Shown here: one piece after another, positions 56,084 to 64,000 of the stretch
How positions within the stretch are numbered: the first letter of the stretch is position 1
Layout: every line of letters starts with the position of its first letter
Assembly (NCBI GenBank): GCA_963716235.1
Contig: CAVQTE010000034.1
Span: forward strand, 1-64,000
From: Sva-07 sp963716235
GTDB taxonomy: Bacteria; Actinomycetota; Acidimicrobiia; Acidimicrobiales; Ilumatobacteraceae
Reading direction: 5' to 3'
Length of the DNA: 64,000 nucleotides
The notes under the pieces: generated by a model
Database searches by the model: none
What the model saw: only the letters and a program-made list of their open reading frames with translations
What the model was told of the DNA's origin: nothing
Translations under genes and position numbers: made by a program

Positions 56084-56184
56084 TCGCCACGGCCTCGTCG
56101 ATCGACAACTGGATCGCCCTGGGCATCGCGGTTGCGGGCGTCCTCTACCTGTTCGCCGTGCTCGTCTACCCGGAGCGCTTCTGA
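56080..56184 (+). CDS. kdpF: K+-transporting ATPase subunit KdpF
   Basis: A 34-residue single-helix peptide (WIALGIAVAGVLYLFAVLVY then PERF) that stabilises the KdpABC complex. It overlaps both neighbours: ATGA with the preceding small gene and TGATG with kdpA. Identified from its size, the helix ending in YPERF and its position. Confidence 0.88.
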   Translation: MIATASSIDNWIALGIAVAGVLYLFAVLVYPERF

Positions 56185-57932
56185 TGAGCTGGCAGGCAAT
56201 CGTCCAAACCCTCGTCCTCGTCGGGCTGCTCGCCGCGACCGTGCCGTTCCTCGGTCGGTACATGGCCGACGTGTACGGAGCCCGAGCGGACGGGTCGGCG
56301 CCGGGAGACCGGTTCTTCGGCCCGGTCGAGCGCACGATCTACCGGATCTGCGGCATCGACGCCAAGCGGGAGCAGCGCTGGAACGTCTACGCGACCGGTC
56401 TGCTCGCATTCAGCCTCGTGTCGGTGCTCGTGCTGTACGCGATGCACCGCCTGCAGGGCGTGCTGCCGTTCAACCCGACCGACCGCGAGGGCGTGAGCCC
56501 GATGGGTTCGTTCAACGCTGCGATCAGCTTCGTCACCAACACGAACTGGCAGTGGTACTCGGGCGAGCTGGCCATCAGCCACCTGACCAACATGCTCGGC
56601 AACACGGTCCAGAACTTCGTGTCAGCTGCCGCTGGCATGGTGGTCGTGATCGCGCTGATCCGCGGCATCACCCGTACGGGCACCCGCAGCCTCGGCAACT
56701 TCTGGGTGGACCTCGTCCGCACCCTGTTGCGCATTCTGCTGCCCTTGAGCCTCGTGTTCGCCGTGGTCCTGATGTCGCAGGGAGTGGTCCAGAACCTGAG
56801 CGGTCACACGGCCGCCGTCACGATCGACCAGACCCCCGTCGACCCCTCGGACGAGTCGACGGCGATCACCGAGCAGCTCATCCCCGGCGGTCCGGTTGCG
56901 TCACAGGAAGCGATCAAGGAGCTCGGCACGAACGGCGGCGGTTTCTACAACGCCAACTCGGCGCACCCGTTCTCCAACCCGAACGGCCTCACCAACATCC
57001 TGCAGATCTGGGCGCTGCTGCTCATCCCGTTCTCGTTCGTCGTGGCATTCGGTCGCCTCGTCCGCGACCGGAATCAGGGTCGGGTGCTGCTGGCGGTGAT
57101 GGCGACGATCCTCGTGTTGTTCAGCGGATTCGCGATGCTCGCCGAGCAGCACGGGAATCCCGGGCTGACCGAACGCGGCGCTGACCAGTCACTGTCGGTC
57201 TCGCAATCGGGCGGCAACATGGAGGGCAAGGAGATCCGATTCGGTCCAGCCGCGAGCGGGCTGTTCGCCGCGGCGACGACCGGCACCTCGACCGGTGCCG
57301 TGAACAGCATGCACGACTCCTACACGCCGATCGGCGGCCTCTCGCCGATGCTGCACATGATGCTCGGCGAGGTGTCTCCGGGCGGCGTCGGCGTCGGCCT
57401 CGGCGGCATGTTGGTCATGGCGTTGCTGGCGGTGTTCATCGCCGGGTTGATGGTCGGACGAACGCCCGAGTACCTGGGCAAGAAGATCCAGGCGCCGGAG
57501 ATGAAACTCGTCGTGCTCTACATCTTCGCCATGCCGTTCGCGCTGCTGACCTTCGCAGCGGCGTCGGTGCTGATCGACAGCGCAGCGACGTTCCAGCCCG
57601 GCGCCCACGGTCTGTCGGAGGTGCTCTACAACTTCGCGTCGACCGCCAACAACAACGGCTCGGCCTTCGCCTACCAGGGCACCGGCACGCAGTGGTACAC
57701 CACGACTCAGGGCATCTCCATGCTGATGGCGAGGTTCTTCACGATCATCCCGGTGCTGGCGATCGGAGGGTCGTTGGCCGCCAAGCCGAAGGTCCCTGCG
57801 ACGTCGGGCACCATGCCGACCAACACCCCCCTCTTCGGCTTCCTCGTGGTGGGTGTCATCGCCATCGTCGCCGGCCTGACCTTCTTCCCCGCCCTCTCGC
57901 TGGGGCCAATCCTCGAACACCTCTCACTGTGA
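56184..57932 (+). CDS. kdpA: K+-transporting ATPase subunit KdpA
   Basis: Potassium-channel-like subunit of the high-affinity Kdp pump, 582 residues, about ten helices. Selectivity-filter-like loops are visible: SFVTNTNWQWYSGE, GTNGGGFYNANSAHPF and ASTANNNGSAFAYQG. It starts at ATG 56184 sharing a base with the kdpF stop. Intact. Confidence 0.95.
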   Translation: MSWQAIVQTLVLVGLLAATVPFLGRYMADVYGARADGSAPGDRFFGPVERTIYRICGIDAKREQRWNVYATGLLAFSLVSVLVLYAMHRLQGVLPFNPTDREGVSPMGSFNAAISFVTNTNWQWYSGELAISHLTNMLGNTVQNFVSAAAGMVVVIALIRGITRTGTRSLGNFWVDLVRTLLRILLPLSLVFAVVLMSQGVVQNLSGHTAAVTIDQTPVDPSDESTAITEQLIPGGPVASQEAIKELGTNGGGFYNANSAHPFSNPNGLTNILQIWALLLIPFSFVVAFGRLVRDRNQGRVLLAVMATILVLFSGFAMLAEQHGNPGLTERGADQSLSVSQSGGNMEGKEIRFGPAASGLFAAATTGTSTGAVNSMHDSYTPIGGLSPMLHMMLGEVSPGGVGVGLGGMLVMALLAVFIAGLMVGRTPEYLGKKIQAPEMKLVVLYIFAMPFALLTFAAASVLIDSAATFQPGAHGLSEVLYNFASTANNNGSAFAYQGTGTQWYTTTQGISMLMARFFTIIPVLAIGGSLAAKPKVPATSGTMPTNTPLFGFLVVGVIAIVAGLTFFPALSLGPILEHLSL

Positions 57933-57939
57933 GGATCGC

Positions 57940-60051
57940 GTGACCGCAACCATCATCTCCGAAACTCCCCGCCCACCGAAGGTGCGCACCAAGGAGTCCA
58001 GGTCGATCTTCGACCGATCGATCGTCGGCCCTGCCATGGTCGACTCGCTGCGCAAGCTCGACCCGCGCACGATGTACCGCAATCCGGTCATGTTCATCGT
58101 CGAGATCGGATCGATCCTCACGACGTTGATCTTCATCCGGGACTTCGCCAGTAGCACCAACCAGGAGAACGTGTTCGCCGGGTTCGTGTCGCTCTGGCTC
58201 TGGTTCACGGTGCTGTTCGCCAACTTCGCCGAGGCCATGGCCGAAGGGCGCGGCAAGGCGCAAGCTGCGACCCTGCGCAAGACGCGCGCCGAGACGTCGG
58301 CCAACGTCCGCCTCCCCGACGGTTCCACGAGCGAGAAGGCGTCGTCGGCGTTGCAGGTCGGCGACCTCTGCGTCGTGAGCGCCGGCGAGGTGATCCCGGG
58401 TGACGGGGACATCGTCGAGGGCATCGCCACGGTCGATGAGTCGGCGATCACCGGCGAGTCGGCACCCGTGATCCGCGAGTCCGGTGGCGACCGATCGGCG
58501 GTCACCGGTGGCACACGGGTGCTGAGCGACGAGATCGTGGTGCGGATCACGGCCAAGCCCGGCGAGACGTTCCTCGACCGCATGATCGCACTCGTCGAGG
58601 GTGCCGACCGCCAGAAGACGCCCAACGAGATCGCATTGACGATCCTCCTCGCCGGACTCACGGTGATCTTCCTGCTCGCCGTGGTCACGCTGCAACCCTT
58701 CGCGATCTACTCGGGTGCCGAACAGAGCGTCATCGTGCTGATCGCCCTCCTGGTGTGCCTGATCCCGACCACCATCGGTGGGTTGCTCTCCTCGATCGGC
58801 ATCGCCGGGATGGACCGTCTGGTTCAGCGCAACGTGCTGGCGATGTCGGGGCGTGCCGTCGAAGCGGCGGGCGACGTGACGACCCTGCTGCTCGACAAGA
58901 CCGGCACGATCACTTACGGCTCACGTCAGGCCGCCGAGTTCATCCCGGTCCACGATGTCGCGCCGCAAGATCTCGCCGAGGCGGCAATGGTGTCGTCGCT
59001 CGCCGACGAGACACCCGAGGGTCGCTCGATCGTGCAGCTCGCGATCGAGCAGTTCTCACCGGCGACGGTCGACGACCGCGGCGCAACCATGGTGCCGTTC
59101 ACGGCGCAGACCCGGATGTCCGGCATGGATCTCTCCAACGGTCGCCAGGTCCGCAAGGGGGCAGCAGACTCGGTACGCCGATTCGTTGAGGTCTCGAACG
59201 ACGGCGACCATGCCGACGTCCCACTCGAGATGCTCCCGATCGTGGAACAGGTGTCACGCGACGGTGCCACGCCGCTCGTCGTGATCGACAAGGCGGGTCC
59301 GGGTGAGCCGTGGCGGGTGCTCGGCGTCGTGCGCCTGAAGGACACGGTGAAGCCCGGCATGCGAGAACGTTTCGACCAGCTCCGGTCGATGGGCATCCGT
59401 ACCATCATGATCACCGGCGACAACCCCCTGACCGCGGCCGCGATCGCCGAGGAAGCCGGCGTCGACGGGTTCCTCGCCGAAGCCACGCCCGAGGACAAGA
59501 TGGCCTTGATCAAGCGCGAGCAGGCCAGCGGAAACCTCGTGGCGATGACGGGCGACGGCACCAACGACGCCCCGGCGCTCGCACAAGCCGACGTCGGCGT
59601 GGCGATGAACACCGGGACCCAGGCCGCCAAGGAAGCCGGCAACATGGTCGACCTCGACAGCAACCCCACCAAGTTGATCGAAATCGTCGAGGTCGGCAAG
59701 CAGCTGCTGATGACCCGTGGCTCGCTGACGACGTTCTCCATCGCGAATGACGTCGCGAAGTACTTCGCCATCATCCCGGCCATGTTCGCCGCGGTGCTAC
59801 CGGAGCTCGATCGACTCAATGTGATGAACCTGTCGAGCCCTCGGTCGGCGATCCTGTCGGCCGTCATCTTCAACGCCCTGATCATCGTGGCACTGGTGCC
59901 GCTGGCACTGCGCGGGGTCAAGTTCCGCGCCGAGGCCGCTGCCCTCGTGTTGCGGCGCAACCTGCTGATCTACGGCCTCGGTGGCCTCGTCGCCCCGTTC
60001 ATCGGCATCAAGCTCATCGACCTCATCGTCACTGCACTGGGAGCGAACTGA
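57940..60051 (+). CDS. kdpB: K+-transporting ATPase subunit KdpB
   Basis: P-type ATPase subunit, 703 residues. TGESAPVIRESGG (actuator), LLLDKTGTITYG with the phosphorylated Asp, VRKGAADSVRRF (nucleotide site) and AMTGDGTNDAPAL (hinge) are all present. GTG 57940 is the start, 7 bases after the kdpA stop. Intact. Confidence 0.95.
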   Translation: MTATIISETPRPPKVRTKESRSIFDRSIVGPAMVDSLRKLDPRTMYRNPVMFIVEIGSILTTLIFIRDFASSTNQENVFAGFVSLWLWFTVLFANFAEAMAEGRGKAQAATLRKTRAETSANVRLPDGSTSEKASSALQVGDLCVVSAGEVIPGDGDIVEGIATVDESAITGESAPVIRESGGDRSAVTGGTRVLSDEIVVRITAKPGETFLDRMIALVEGADRQKTPNEIALTILLAGLTVIFLLAVVTLQPFAIYSGAEQSVIVLIALLVCLIPTTIGGLLSSIGIAGMDRLVQRNVLAMSGRAVEAAGDVTTLLLDKTGTITYGSRQAAEFIPVHDVAPQDLAEAAMVSSLADETPEGRSIVQLAIEQFSPATVDDRGATMVPFTAQTRMSGMDLSNGRQVRKGAADSVRRFVEVSNDGDHADVPLEMLPIVEQVSRDGATPLVVIDKAGPGEPWRVLGVVRLKDTVKPGMRERFDQLRSMGIRTIMITGDNPLTAAAIAEEAGVDGFLAEATPEDKMALIKREQASGNLVAMTGDGTNDAPALAQADVGVAMNTGTQAAKEAGNMVDLDSNPTKLIEIVEVGKQLLMTRGSLTTFSIANDVAKYFAIIPAMFAAVLPELDRLNVMNLSSPRSAILSAVIFNALIIVALVPLALRGVKFRAEAAALVLRRNLLIYGLGGLVAPFIGIKLIDLIVTALGAN

Positions 60052-60052
60052 C

Positions 60053-60637
60053 ATGCGACTCTTCATCCGTCAACTCCGCCCGGCTCTCCTCGTGGTTGTC
60101 GTGGCCAGTGTGCTTCTCGGGTTGGTGTACCCGCTGGTCGTCACCGCGATCGGCCAGGTGGGTTTCAACGACAAGGTGGACGGCTCGCTGATCGAGGTCG
60201 ACGGCGAGGTCGTCGGCAGCAAGCTGCTGGGCCAGTCGTTCACTTCACCCGAGTACTTCCAGTCCCGACCATCAGCCGCCGGCGCCGGCTACGACGGCTC
60301 GGCGAGTTCCGGATCGAACCTCGGGCCGACCAACCCCGACTTCCTCACATCGATCGACGAACGTGTCGCCGCCTACCGGGAGGCCAACGGGCTGTCGAGC
60401 GATGTGATGGTCCCCGTCGACGCGGTGACCGCATCGGGCTCGGGCCTCGACCCAGCGATCTCGGTGGCCAATGCACGGCTGCAGGCTCCTCGGGTCGCCG
60501 CGGCACGCGGCATGGATCTCGATGAAGTCCTGACGTTGATCGACGACAACACCACCGGCCGCGCGCTCCTCGTCCTGGGCGAGCCGGCGGTCCAGGTCGT
60601 CGCACTCAACCTCGCACTCGACGGGCCGGCAGGGTGA
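60053..60637 (+). CDS. kdpC: K+-transporting ATPase subunit KdpC
   Basis: Single-pass subunit of 194 residues. The N-terminal helix ALLVVVVASVLLGLVYPLVV anchors it. SFTSPEYFQSRPSAAGAGYD, SGSNLGPTNPDF and DAVTASGSGLDPAISVANAR are family hallmarks. ATG 60053 follows the kdpB stop by one base. Confidence 0.93.
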   Translation: MRLFIRQLRPALLVVVVASVLLGLVYPLVVTAIGQVGFNDKVDGSLIEVDGEVVGSKLLGQSFTSPEYFQSRPSAAGAGYDGSASSGSNLGPTNPDFLTSIDERVAAYREANGLSSDVMVPVDAVTASGSGLDPAISVANARLQAPRVAAARGMDLDEVLTLIDDNTTGRALLVLGEPAVQVVALNLALDGPAG

Positions 60638-60669
60638 CTCCGCCGACCGACTTCGTAGGCTCGTGATCG

Positions 60670-63180
60670 ATGGCCAGAGGATCGTTGCGCATCTACCTCG
60701 GTGCGGCTCCTGGTGTCGGCAAGACCTACAAGATGCTCGGCGAGGGCGTCCGTCGCAAGGAGCGCGGCGCCGACATCGTCATCGGGCTCGTGGAGACGCA
60801 CGGGCGCAAACAGACCGCCGACCAGATCGATCACCTCGAGGTGATGCCGCGCCGGGAGGTCGCCTATCGCGGCACGATCCTGCAGGAGATGGACGTCGAT
60901 GCGATCCTGGCGCGCCGGCCGCAGGTCGTGCTCGTCGACGAGTACGCCCACACCAATGCTCCCGGATCACCGAACGAGAAGCGCTGGCAGGATGTCGAAC
61001 AGCTGCTCGACGCGGGCATCGATGTGATCTCGACGCTGAACATCCAGCACCTCGAATCGCTCAACGACGTCATCGCCCGCATCACCGGTACCGCCCAGCG
61101 TGAGACCGTGCCGGACGAACGGGTACGCAGGGCGGATCAGCTCGAGCTCGTCGACATGGCACCCGAGGCGATCCGGCGCCGTCTCGCGCACGGCAACATC
61201 TACCCAGCCGAACGCGTCGATGCTGCGCTCGCCAACTATTTCCGGCCGGGCAACCTCGGTGCGCTTCGTGAGCTCGCCCTGCTGTGGCTGGCCGATCGAG
61301 TCGAGGAGTCGCTCACCGCGTACCTCGACGCCCACGGTATCTCCGAGGCCTGGGAGACCCGTGAACGTGTCGTCGTCGGGCTCACGGGCTTCCCGAGCGG
61401 CGAGGCAGCGATCCGTCGCGCCGCACGGATGGCGGGACGCGTCGGCGGTGAACTGATCGGGGTCCACGTTGCGTTGAATGATGGGCTGGCAAGCCAGAAC
61501 GAGCAGGCACTGGCCGACCAACGAAAGCTGGTCGTCGAGCTCGGTGGAACCGTGCACGACATCATTGCGCACAACACCGTAGAGGGGATGGCGGCATTCG
61601 CCCGGCAGGAGAAGGCCACCCAGATCGTGCTCGGGGCCAGCCGGCGAAGTCGCTGGCACGAGGTCGTGCACGGATCGTTCGTGGCGCGTCTGACCCGCCT
61701 CGTCCCGGAGATCGACGTGCACGTCTTTGCCCGCACCGGCGACGAGGTGCCCGTCGAGCATCGGTCCCGACGGCGCGAACCCGTCCGCCGCCGCACGATC
61801 GTCGCGTGGCTTCTCACGGCGTTCGCACTGCCGCTGCTGATCGCCGTCACCGTGCCGTTCCGTGACACCTTCGATCTCTCGACCGAACTCCTCCTGGCGC
61901 TCGTCCTGGTGCTGGCGATCGCCGTGCTCGGAGGTGTGGTTGTCGGCACCGTGGCGGCAGTGTTTGCATCGCTGCTCGTCAACTGGTTCTTCGTCGAGCC
62001 GTACTCGACGTTGACCATCGGTGACACGGAGAACGTCATTGCGCTCGCCGTGTTCGTCGCGGTGGCCATCACTGCCGGGGCGCTGGTCGACACGGTCGCG
62101 CGGCGTTCGCTCGAAGCGCGACTCGCTCGGCGCGAAGCCGAGGAACTGGTTCGCTCGACCACGAGCCTGGCCATCGATCCCGAGCCGGTGCAACGGCTGA
62201 TCGAGCAGATCCAGACGGCATTTGCCCTCGCAGGTGTGCGGCTCGACACAGAACGCGACGGAACCTGGTCGACGGTTGCGATGGCCGGTGACGTCAGCCA
62301 ACCGGCGACGGCGACGTTGTCGCTGTCGAACGGCAACAGCCGCGACGACGAACACACGCTCGAGCTCTACGGTCGTTCGCTGTCGGCCGACGATCACCGG
62401 CTCCTGAGAGCGCTTGCGGACCAGTTGGCGTTGGCGATCGAGAATCAGATCCTCGAGTCCGAAGTGGCTGAGGCGGCAGCCCTGGCCGACGTCGATGCCG
62501 TTCGAACGGCACTGCTGCGCGCAGTGTCACACGACCTTCGAACACCGTTGGCATCGATCAAGGCGATGATCTCCGGCCTGCGCGACCCGACAGTGGCCTG
62601 GACTGCGGAGGAGATCGCGGAGGCACTGCTCACCGTCGACGAGGAAACCGATCGGCTGAACGGCCTCGTGAGCAACCTGCTCGACGCGAGCCGGCTGCAG
62701 ATCGGAGCACTGGCAGTCGACATCCGGTCTGCCGAGGTCGACGAGATCGTCGCTGCTGCCATGCACAGCATCGGTGCCCCGACGGGTTCGGTACTCGTCG
62801 AGGTCCCGCCGGACCTTCCTGCGGTGTCGTGTGACTCGACGCTCCTCGAACGCAGCCTGGCGAACGTCATCTCGAACGCATTGCGCTTCAGCCCGCCGGA
62901 CACCCCGGTCAGGATCGAAGCGGCCGAGGTGGGCCACAAGGTGCACGTTCGCATCGTCGACCGCGGCATCGGGATCAAGGCGGTCGATCGGTCGAGGGTG
63001 ACCCTGCCCTTTCAACGATTCGGTGACGCCCCGGACGGGGACGGAGTCGGGTTGGGGCTGTCGATCGCCGAAGGATTCGTCGATGCGATGGGCGGTGCCC
63101 TGACACTCGACGACACGCCGGGCGGCGGGCTGACGGTGACGATCGCGTTGACGACGGACGCTGGGCTTCGCACGGCATGA
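60670..63180 (+). CDS. kdpD: Osmosensitive K+ channel sensor histidine kinase KdpD
   Basis: An 836-residue sensor kinase. The N-terminal KdpD domain has LGAAPGVGKTYKML (Walker-like) and VLVDEYAHTNAPGS, then a USP domain (QIVLGASRRSRW), four short helices around residues 375-480 with NWFFVEPYSTLTI, a GAF-like region, and the kinase core with SHDLRTPLASIKAMISGL (phospho-His) and GVGLGLSIAEGF (ATP lid). It overlaps kdpE by ATGA. ATG 60670. Confidence 0.93.
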   Translation: MARGSLRIYLGAAPGVGKTYKMLGEGVRRKERGADIVIGLVETHGRKQTADQIDHLEVMPRREVAYRGTILQEMDVDAILARRPQVVLVDEYAHTNAPGSPNEKRWQDVEQLLDAGIDVISTLNIQHLESLNDVIARITGTAQRETVPDERVRRADQLELVDMAPEAIRRRLAHGNIYPAERVDAALANYFRPGNLGALRELALLWLADRVEESLTAYLDAHGISEAWETRERVVVGLTGFPSGEAAIRRAARMAGRVGGELIGVHVALNDGLASQNEQALADQRKLVVELGGTVHDIIAHNTVEGMAAFARQEKATQIVLGASRRSRWHEVVHGSFVARLTRLVPEIDVHVFARTGDEVPVEHRSRRREPVRRRTIVAWLLTAFALPLLIAVTVPFRDTFDLSTELLLALVLVLAIAVLGGVVVGTVAAVFASLLVNWFFVEPYSTLTIGDTENVIALAVFVAVAITAGALVDTVARRSLEARLARREAEELVRSTTSLAIDPEPVQRLIEQIQTAFALAGVRLDTERDGTWSTVAMAGDVSQPATATLSLSNGNSRDDEHTLELYGRSLSADDHRLLRALADQLALAIENQILESEVAEAAALADVDAVRTALLRAVSHDLRTPLASIKAMISGLRDPTVAWTAEEIAEALLTVDEETDRLNGLVSNLLDASRLQIGALAVDIRSAEVDEIVAAAMHSIGAPTGSVLVEVPPDLPAVSCDSTLLERSLANVISNALRFSPPDTPVRIEAAEVGHKVHVRIVDRGIGIKAVDRSRVTLPFQRFGDAPDGDGVGLGLSIAEGFVDAMGGALTLDDTPGGGLTVTIALTTDAGLRTA

Positions 63181-63896
63181 CCACCGTCCTCGTTGTCGAC
63201 GACGAACGTCAGATCCGGCGCGCGCTGAGCCTCAACTTCCGAGCCCGTGGATACGCCGTCACCGAAGCGGCGAGCGGCGAGGCGGCGCTCACACGGATGG
63301 CCGACGATCGGCCCGACATCGTGCTGCTCGACCTCGGCCTGCCCGGGATGGACGGCATCGCGGTCATCGAGGCCCTGCGCGGGTGGACCAACGTGCCCAT
63401 CATCGTCCTGACCGCACGCGAGGACGAGCGGTCCAAGGTGCTTGCGCTCGAGGCAGGTGCCGACGACTACGTCACCAAGCCGTTCGGGATGGCTGAGCTC
63501 GTCGCCCGCGTCCGGGCCGCCCTGCGCCGTTCGCCCGAGGTCGGCACGGAGTTCGCCCTGGTGACGACACCTGACTTCGTGCTCGATCTGGCTGCACATC
63601 GCGCGTTCGTCGGCCCGGGGTCGGCCGATGGGCGAGCCGAGAACACCGAGGTGCGCCTCACCCCGACGGAGTGGGGAATCGTCGGCCATCTGGTGCGCCA
63701 CCCTCACCGGCTCGTCACCTACACCCAGCTCATCCTGGCGGTGTGGGGCCCGGACTACGAGCCGGACCAGAACCTGCTGCGAGTCCACATGGGGCACATC
63801 CGCCGCAAACTCGAACCCGACCACACCCGCCCGAAGTACTTCGTCACCGACGCCGGAGTGGGGTACCGCTTCCAGCCCGACGAGTCGGACGCGTGA
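63177..63896 (+). CDS. kdpE: Response regulator KdpE
   Basis: An OmpR-type regulator, 239 residues. VLVVDDERQIRRAL holds the acidic pocket, VLLDLGLPGMDG the phospho-Asp and ADDYVTKPFGMAELV the Lys. The C-terminal winged helix (LTPTEWGIVGHLVRHPHRLV, LLRVHMGHIRRKLEPD) binds DNA. With KdpD it controls the upstream kdp genes; no operator was identified. Confidence 0.93.
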   Translation: MTTVLVVDDERQIRRALSLNFRARGYAVTEAASGEAALTRMADDRPDIVLLDLGLPGMDGIAVIEALRGWTNVPIIVLTAREDERSKVLALEAGADDYVTKPFGMAELVARVRAALRRSPEVGTEFALVTTPDFVLDLAAHRAFVGPGSADGRAENTEVRLTPTEWGIVGHLVRHPHRLVTYTQLILAVWGPDYEPDQNLLRVHMGHIRRKLEPDHTRPKYFVTDAGVGYRFQPDESDA

Positions 63897-63900
63897 GGCG

Positions 63901-64000
63901 TCAGGATCGGTGGAGCCAGTCGCGCAGCTCCGGTGAAACGAGTTCGTCGATCCGCTGCCGGTAGACGGCGTCCTGTTCGGGCGTCACGAATGACCGCCAG
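63901..64000 (-). CDS. C-terminal end of a minus-strand gene, cut by window edge
   Basis: An open frame enters from the right edge and ends at the stop 63901-63903. The visible residues include FVTPEQDAVYRQRIDELV and ELRDWLHRS. The frame uses codons in the local style and converges on kdpE with 4 bases between. The family cannot be told from about 33 residues. Confidence 0.45.
   Translation of the reverse strand, partial: WRSFVTPEQDAVYRQRIDELVSPELRDWLHRS

Overview
The window is about 64 kb of high-GC DNA with many GTG starts and tightly overlapping genes. It carries a mycothiol synthase gene (mshD), a DUF3499 gene and a compact histidine operon. Together these point to an actinomycete; the gene styles suggest the class Acidimicrobiia (Ilumatobacter-like), which is an inference from family knowledge and not a database result.

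Layout. (1) 1-28 kb is ordinary chromosome: a membrane protein, DUF3499, an M23 peptidase, a kinase-like phosphotransferase/DUF6285 pair, a minus-strand mshD-pepF-rlmN operon, nth, hisC-hisB-hisH-hisA-hisF, then hisI and trpE, ygfZ, an M50 protease, ppdK, a TerC-type transporter, dnaG and the principal sigma factor gene. (2) At 28-29 kb lie tRNA-Asn, a short-chain dehydrogenase and tRNA-Met(CAT). (3) From 29.1 to 52.96 kb is a 23.8-kb integrated element at the 3' end of tRNA-Met. It has a 46-bp perfect direct repeat at both ends, a tyrosine integrase beside the intact tRNA, repeated ATCCAAGA sites just inside both ends, and at the far end an excisionase-like HTH protein, a MobF-type relaxase-helicase and a small nucleotidyltransferase/XRE cassette. 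Its cargo includes two metal-uptake systems: an ECF-type CbiM/NikM-Q-O set with a sequence matching the nickel-regulator Nur box, and a TroA/ZnuA-like ABC system with a DJ-1 family gene inside its operon. It also carries a broken cyclase/STAND/LuxR regulator, a GntR operon and several lipoproteins. (4) 53-64 kb is chromosome again: gene fragments, a hemerythrin-like protein, a CAP-domain protein, then a complete kdpFABC potassium pump with kdpD and kdpE in one operon.

Sequence quality. Many genes (holin-like, pepF, hisI twice, trpE, the relaxase, HIT and others) are interrupted by single-base insertions or deletions although the protein on both sides is well conserved. Because core biosynthetic genes are hit and in-frame stops are rare, assembly indels are the simplest explanation, but real decay of island genes cannot be excluded. 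These genes are entered as pseudogenes with the likely break point.

Dispersed elements. Three perfect palindromes sharing the core ACGATTGG-GTCAGAC-CCAATCGT-type arms sit directly after stop codons (5.2, 14.7 and 27.9 kb). A second 66-bp element occurs twice (15.8 and 19.85 kb), also directly after stop codons. Neither is explained by the genes.
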